From Trichoplusia ni (lineage: Eukaryota > Arthropoda > Insecta > Lepidoptera > Noctuidae), in the NCBI RefSeq assembly GCF_003590095.1, contig NC_039490.1, positions 10,743,834 through 10,807,833 on the forward strand: a DNA stretch of 64,000 bases. The letters are read 5' to 3'. The notes below the pieces were generated by a model. It was not told where the DNA came from. It was given only the letters and a program-made list of their open reading frames with translations, and made no database searches. This document shows positions 59,585 through 64,000 of this stretch, piece after piece; position 1 is the stretch's first letter, and each line of letters opens with the position of its first letter. The translations under genes and the position numbers were made by a program.

Positions 59585-62104
59585 TCACTGCTGCTGGCTG
59601 GACTGCGCCGCCTGGCTCGCCGACTTGGTGATCACGATGGTCTGCTTGCCGCCCACGCCGGACTTACCCAGCTGCAGCATGTTGGACGGCAGCGTGATGA
59701 TCTTGTTGCCGCCAACCGTATTCGTCGACACTAGCTTCACGATCGTGGCGCCGGGCGCGATGCTCTGCGCCTGCGCCGTGGCGGGTGCGCTGGGCCGGTT
59801 CTGCATCATCGCCACTTTAGGCATCGTCGCGACTGTCATACCAGTAGAGGTTTTCACAAGAGTCACATACTGCGGGGCATTGCTAGTCTGTGCGTTAGCG
59901 CCGGGGGTCTTTTTGATGATGACGGGGATGCCAGCGTTGCCGCCCGCCTGCCGCAGCACCGTGGCTCCGCCGGCCACCGCGCTCGCTGTCGACGTCGCTG
60001 TTTGCTCGCCTGACTTCGCCGTAACTATCTTGTAGACTGGCGTCTTCACTTGTTGGCCGCCGAGCGCAGTGCTGGCAATCTGTATCGCACCGCCGCTGCT
60101 CGCTATTACAGGCAGGTTTCCAGCTCCCAATTTCACAGGAACACCAGCTGCCACTTTCGTTTGAAGATTAACACCAGCCTGGATAGGTACACCTCCTGCA
60201 GTTTTAACAAGAACATTACTCGTTCCAATTTTAACATTGCCAGCACCCAATTTCAGTGGCATGTTGGTGGTGGCTACCTGACCTACTTTCTGTACACTGT
60301 TGGCTGTTATTTTACCCTGGAGATTTGCTGCGCCTATCTTCAGGGGTACCGCATTGCCGGCAAGTTTGACAGGCATATTGCCAGCGCCAAGTTTGACTGG
60401 TACGCCGGCACTGGTGCCGGTTTTAACTTGCACGTATCTCGGCGTAGAGCCGCCGCCGGCCGTAGCGGAGCCCAGCACGATCTGCGCGTTAGATTGAGCT
60501 GTGGAAACTCTTACGGTGCCGGGTGTGCCTACACCGCTAACGATCCTGGTCACTCCCTGTGGTGTCACAGCGGCTACCTTTATCTGCTGTGAGGAGCCTG
60601 GCGTCGCTGGTGTTGCCGGTGACTTGACTACTGTTTTCGCCTGGTATGTGGCTTGTTTTAAAGTAGGGGTATTGGGTGTTATTTTGACTGCAGCTTGAGC
60701 TGGTACTTTGATGGCAGCTGGCACGATCTTCTGCGGCGTGACGGGCGCCGGCGCCGGAGAGGCGATGGTGGCGGCCGGGCGAGCGACCTCGGCCGCGGCT
60801 GACAGACCGCTGGCGACGGGAGAAGTGATGCCAAACGCTTTATTTGCATCTGGTTGGCTGGCTACGGGCGAAGCTGGCGGAGGGGCGACTAGTGGCTCCG
60901 CCGCAGTAGGGAAGCGCGCAGGTGTCACCTTCCCGCATTTCTGTACTTGAAGAAGGAAAGTAGTAACAGTATTCATAGCAGGCCAGCACAGTTCTAGTGA
61001 GGTAGTGCCAGCACGCACGAGCGCGACGCGGTTAGCCTGTGGAGGTACTCCAACCTCTAAATACCATAGATCCTTGCAGCAGATTTGATTGTTCCAAGTT
61101 TTCCGATACCCATCTCTTCCTGACCAAATATACAACCTAGTCTGGATGGCGACAGCGCTGTGACCTGCCCGGGCTCGTGGGACGCACTCTTCAAACTTGT
61201 CTAAAGCTATGTTGTCCCATGTCATTGTCTCAAGGTTCAGTGAGGCAAGGGTATTGGTGCATTTCCATTCTTTTTCATGTGTGGCAAGTTTTGATTCATC
61301 TGGGACAAGCGGTACCCAGCCACCGTAGACATACATGTGATGGCCTATGACTGTGGCAGTGTGCAGGGAGCGGGGCAGTGGTGGTGGACCACCTACTTCA
61401 GGGCGTGACCATGACATGCTGTCCACGTCGAGCACCCACAGGTCTCCGAGACGTGAGCCACTCATACCTCCATAAATGATCAGAGATGATTTTCCACTGC
61501 TTCTGTCTGTATAAGAGACCCCACTGTGAGATTCGCGCGGCGGCGGCGATTGTCCATAGGTCAAGGGTATGTCCCACACTGTCATTGAAGAATTTGGATA
61601 CAGCTCTAGGGTATACAAGTCATTGAGGTACCTGGGTATGTTATTCTTGGGGTCATCGCTCTCATTGGCCAGTCCACCAAACAGGTAAACCTTCCCATTC
61701 AGAAGAGTGAAGCTGTGACCAAGTCGGGGACACGGAGGGAGACCCTGCTTGGGAGGCAGGGGCTTGAGACGCTTCCATTCCCACCGAGAAGCCTGCAGTT
61801 CGTACAGATCGTTAGAATACTTGCCGTACTCCACCATGCCGCCAAAAACGAGGAGACGCGTCCCGTCGACGACGAAGCCGTACGCCGCGCATCCTGGAGG
61901 GACTTCTCCCTTCGTAACAGGAACGAACCATTGGTTTGTGGTGGTGTTGAAGACGTGAAGTTCATGAACTATCCCTTCGTTTCCGCCGCCGAAAACTATC
62001 ATCAAATCTTTTATGGCGACCGCGCGATGGCCATGGCGAGGTCGTGGTTGCGGGCCGGTGGGGTTGTATACTTTTTGCCACTTAAGTACGGCGTTTTCCT
62101 TCAT
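59585..62104 (-). CDS. Hcf: Host cell factor (HCF), kelch-domain transcriptional cofactor
   Basis: 839 residues without an intron. Residues about 9-350 form a six-blade kelch propeller close to HCF-1 across animals: RPRHGHRAVAI, FGGGNEGIVHELHVFNTTTN, LLVFGGMVEYGKYSNDLYEL, PCPRLGHSF, YGGMSGSRLGDLW, FGG/YGGW blades and IWSGRDGYRK. Residues about 355-395 (ALVRAGTTSLELCW...LLQVQK) match the half fibronectin-3 segment after the propeller. The rest is Ala/Val/Lys/Thr-rich low complexity with repeated PVKLGAGN-like units (about 565-672). HCF is a nuclear scaffold that tethers histone-modifying complexes and transcription factors carrying the D/EHxY motif. ATG at 62104 is the first in-frame ATG and has a good context (aaaaATGA). 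The usual C-terminal fibronectin-3 domain is missing, and the stop lies in ca|gtgagc, a donor-like site. Confidence 0.9.
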   Translation of the reverse strand: MKENAVLKWQKVYNPTGPQPRPRHGHRAVAIKDLMIVFGGGNEGIVHELHVFNTTTNQWFVPVTKGEVPPGCAAYGFVVDGTRLLVFGGMVEYGKYSNDLYELQASRWEWKRLKPLPPKQGLPPCPRLGHSFTLLNGKVYLFGGLANESDDPKNNIPRYLNDLYTLELYPNSSMTVWDIPLTYGQSPPPRESHSGVSYTDRSSGKSSLIIYGGMSGSRLGDLWVLDVDSMSWSRPEVGGPPPLPRSLHTATVIGHHMYVYGGWVPLVPDESKLATHEKEWKCTNTLASLNLETMTWDNIALDKFEECVPRARAGHSAVAIQTRLYIWSGRDGYRKTWNNQICCKDLWYLEVGVPPQANRVALVRAGTTSLELCWPAMNTVTTFLLQVQKCGKVTPARFPTAAEPLVAPPPASPVASQPDANKAFGITSPVASGLSAAAEVARPAATIASPAPAPVTPQKIVPAAIKVPAQAAVKITPNTPTLKQATYQAKTVVKSPATPATPGSSQQIKVAAVTPQGVTRIVSGVGTPGTVRVSTAQSNAQIVLGSATAGGGSTPRYVQVKTGTSAGVPVKLGAGNMPVKLAGNAVPLKIGAANLQGKITANSVQKVGQVATTNMPLKLGAGNVKIGTSNVLVKTAGGVPIQAGVNLQTKVAAGVPVKLGAGNLPVIASSGGAIQIASTALGGQQVKTPVYKIVTAKSGEQTATSTASAVAGGATVLRQAGGNAGIPVIIKKTPGANAQTSNAPQYVTLVKTSTGMTVATMPKVAMMQNRPSAPATAQAQSIAPGATIVKLVSTNTVGGNKIITLPSNMLQLGKSGVGGKQTIVITKSASQAAQSSQQQ

Positions 62105-62420
62105 TTTTACTATACATTTGTCACTAAAAGCTTTACACCGTATGTATCGCTCGGGATGCGTATCTACAGCATAGACAATGAGAAACGTCGTAAATAAGCT
62201 TTGAAGAAAATATTCAGAATAATCGAAGCTACGTAACACAATCTTATTCGACTTTCTCTTTCGCACTTATGGGTTAGCGCTATGAGTAAAAAAAAATCAC
62301 CCTACGAAGCTTCGAGTGTATAACAAAAATGGCGTTAGCAACAGCGCTACCAACATCACGTCAATCAAAAGAACGGCGTCGGACGTCAAGAAATTGTCTA
62401 TGTGACCGTATAGTTTTAAA
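62105..62420 (-). promoter_or_regulatory. Hcf 5' UTR and probable promoter
   Basis: The frame stays open upstream of 62104 but without ATG, so this is leader. On the minus strand, cgccattttt (62329-62338), a YY1/Pho-type element often at transcription starts, lies about 230 bases above the ATG. No TATA box is clear, in keeping with a housekeeping gene. Confidence 0.35.
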
Positions 62421-62976
62421 ATATTCAGCCAGAATGTTAGCAGATATCAAATGTGTTTTTGTTACACATAATATTTTAAAGCGAATGTACTATTTTCTTT
62501 TTCTTTCAAAATGTATTTAGTGACATCCAAATCGAATGAAATTAAAATTTAAGTTTGACATTATTTTAATACTTTTAAAGTTTTATTGCTTTTAGAAAAC
62601 TTCGATATTGGCATGGGTAAAAACAATATTAAAATACGAACTAAATTCAAAAAGTGTTACTGAAAAGTAATTTTGAATTGTGTTAATAAAATGGATGTTA
62701 ATAGTACAAATGTTTCTTCGTATGTAGTTGTTACCTTACTACACGGCAAATTTTTATTTAAGTATAATGTACTCATTGAATATACTCACTCACAGTGTTG
62801 CAATGTTTCAAATGGATGGTTGTAAACAACCATACTTCATTAAATATATACAAAGCATAATAAATCTCATTTTTGCTTTAGAAGTAAAATTATCTTCACA
62901 GTAAAAACGTTGTAACACGTTTCGATTTTACGAAATTATTTAAACCAAAAAACAAAATTTTCATATTCGCATTGAA
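62421..62976. other. Upstream flank of Hcf
   Basis: AT-rich. I see no coding exon, repeat or motif worth naming. Confidence 0.5.
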
Positions 62977-63141
62977 ATATCATCATCATCATCATCATCA
63001 TCAGCCTATCGAAGTCCACTGCTGGACATAGGCCTCTCCAAGTGCACGCCACTGAGATCGATTTTCGGCTTCTCGCATCCAGCTCCTGCCAGCCGTCTTG
63101 CGCAAGTCATCACTCCACCGTGCCTGAGGACGTCCTACATT
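62977..63141 (-). mobile_element. RTE-type retrotransposon 3' end with (atg)n tail
   Basis: The minus strand reads GRPQARWSDDLRKTAGRSWM and later ALGEAYVQQW up to a stop at 63001-63003, then a (gat)n tail (atc repeats on plus, 62978-63002). This is the standard C-terminus of RTE polymerases in moths. It is a 5'-truncated insertion of about 165 bases. Confidence 0.85.
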
Positions 63142-64000
63142 GAAATATGTCCCCAGTTAATTTAAAGTACTCAAATTAAAAATCATCAATATCAGAATCC
63201 ATTTAATTTTATTCAAAATAGACTATCTTAAATAAGTTTTTAATAAAAAAAAACATCTGTAGATAGCTTTGCTCTTGCCGTGAAGAACAAACTCTATGTC
63301 ACAGCACACTGTCTCTTCTTTTGCCTTTAAGAAATAAATATTGTTATATAAATATTTGCATTAATTTCAGTAAATTTGAATAATTCTAGCGATCATACAA
63401 TATTTTTGGATGTTATTAGTTTACTTAAGTTAGTATTATTCCTGTAGACCTACTATTGTGTCTATGGGTTTTGTATTACAGACGTGTATCCGAACGTTTG
63501 TCAGTTTGGAGTTGGTTATGTTGGTCACCTTGAAGTAAACCGCGGCAAGGCGGCAAACAGTGCATGGCCTTCAATGACAATCAAAACTTCTTTCTCTTTG
63601 TAGTAGTATTTAATTTTCCCATTCTACTTTTGCTTTGTCCTACAAGTATTATAATTTTAAGTATTATTTTTCCTGAGACATAGTATTGTTTTTAAAATAT
63701 ATTTTATATTGCATCATGAAATCTAAGTTTTTTTTTTATGTTTTCTCTCAAATTAATAATGAGGTTATCTATCACTAAACCCATACAACATAAAGCCGTA
63801 TAATTATGAACATATTTGCCTGATGCTGGGATTGAACCTTTCAGGCACAGTCTGCACTAAATACCTGCGGGTAATTTGACCAATATTCTAATTAGAAAAA
63901 TATCCGTAGTAAATAGATTTCAGTATGTCTTATGCTTATAAAATGAACACTCATTTCGTAGGCTACGAATTTATCCAAAACAAAAGTACCTATAGTTAAA
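63142..64000. other. Right flank, no feature seen
   Basis: AT-rich DNA. A tRNA-like 'gggattgaacctt' near 63829 is too weak to call. No coding frame is recognised. Confidence 0.4.

Noticed and set aside
59625..60950. Several plus-strand frames opposite Hcf
   Set aside because: They mirror the low-complexity Ala/Val/Thr coding sequence of Hcf and have no independent support.
1..64000. CRISPR array, operon or prokaryotic features
   Set aside because: Spliced genes, insect repeats and poly(A) signals show a eukaryotic nuclear genome; no spaced direct-repeat array is present.

Overview
The window looks like nuclear DNA of a lepidopteran insect, probably a moth. It is AT-rich and gene-poor. It has large introns with short GC-rich exons, and it carries repeat families familiar from moth genomes: RTE retrotransposon tails ending in (GAT)n, a tRNA-derived SINE, the dispersed 'agctgttgcccgcgacttcg' repeat and MITE-like inverted repeats. 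The species cannot be fixed from sequence alone.

Three host genes can be built. (1) About 4.56-35.1 kb, plus strand: a five-exon gene for a 147-residue protein with a signal peptide, a short N-terminal extension and a cytochrome b5 domain. A 26.1-kb intron splits the signal peptide. The first axial haem ligand (HPGG His) is present, but the position of the second axial His holds Met. (2) About 36.4-48.05 kb, plus strand: a three-exon gene for a 124-residue classical His/His cytochrome b5 with no membrane anchor. The two genes are tandem and share a phase-0 intron directly before HPGG, so they look like old paralogues. (3) 59.6-62.1 kb, minus strand: host cell factor (Hcf), a kelch-propeller chromatin cofactor in one large uninterrupted reading frame. 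Its apparent stop codon overlaps a good splice donor, so the frame may not be the complete gene.

Mobile DNA includes a hAT transposon at 53,229-56,573 that is intact in structure. It has a perfect 8-bp target duplication, 12-bp terminal inverted repeats, hexamer-rich ends and a spliced BED-finger transposase. A one-base frameshift separates the catalytic aspartates from the C-terminal Glu/dimerisation segment. Other elements are a 5'-truncated non-LTR retrotransposon with a poly(A) tail (38.7-39.7 kb), RTE tails (31.9 and 63.0 kb), a MITE (20.1-20.5 kb), a long palindrome (29.9-30.1 kb), a SINE (42.6 kb) and several dispersed repeats.

Possible regulatory structure includes a minus-strand TATA/GC-box/CRE promoter with a short 5' exon inside intron 1 of the secreted b5 gene (25.87-26.07 kb), a CRE/DRE block that ends in a splice donor upstream of the second b5 gene (36.42-36.54 kb), and three CTCF-like motifs between the hAT element and Hcf (57.1-57.35 kb). 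A family of fold-back hairpins of about 50-60 bp occurs across the window, including one copy in each cytochrome b5 3' UTR. The most interesting candidate is the secreted His/Met-type cytochrome b5-like protein.
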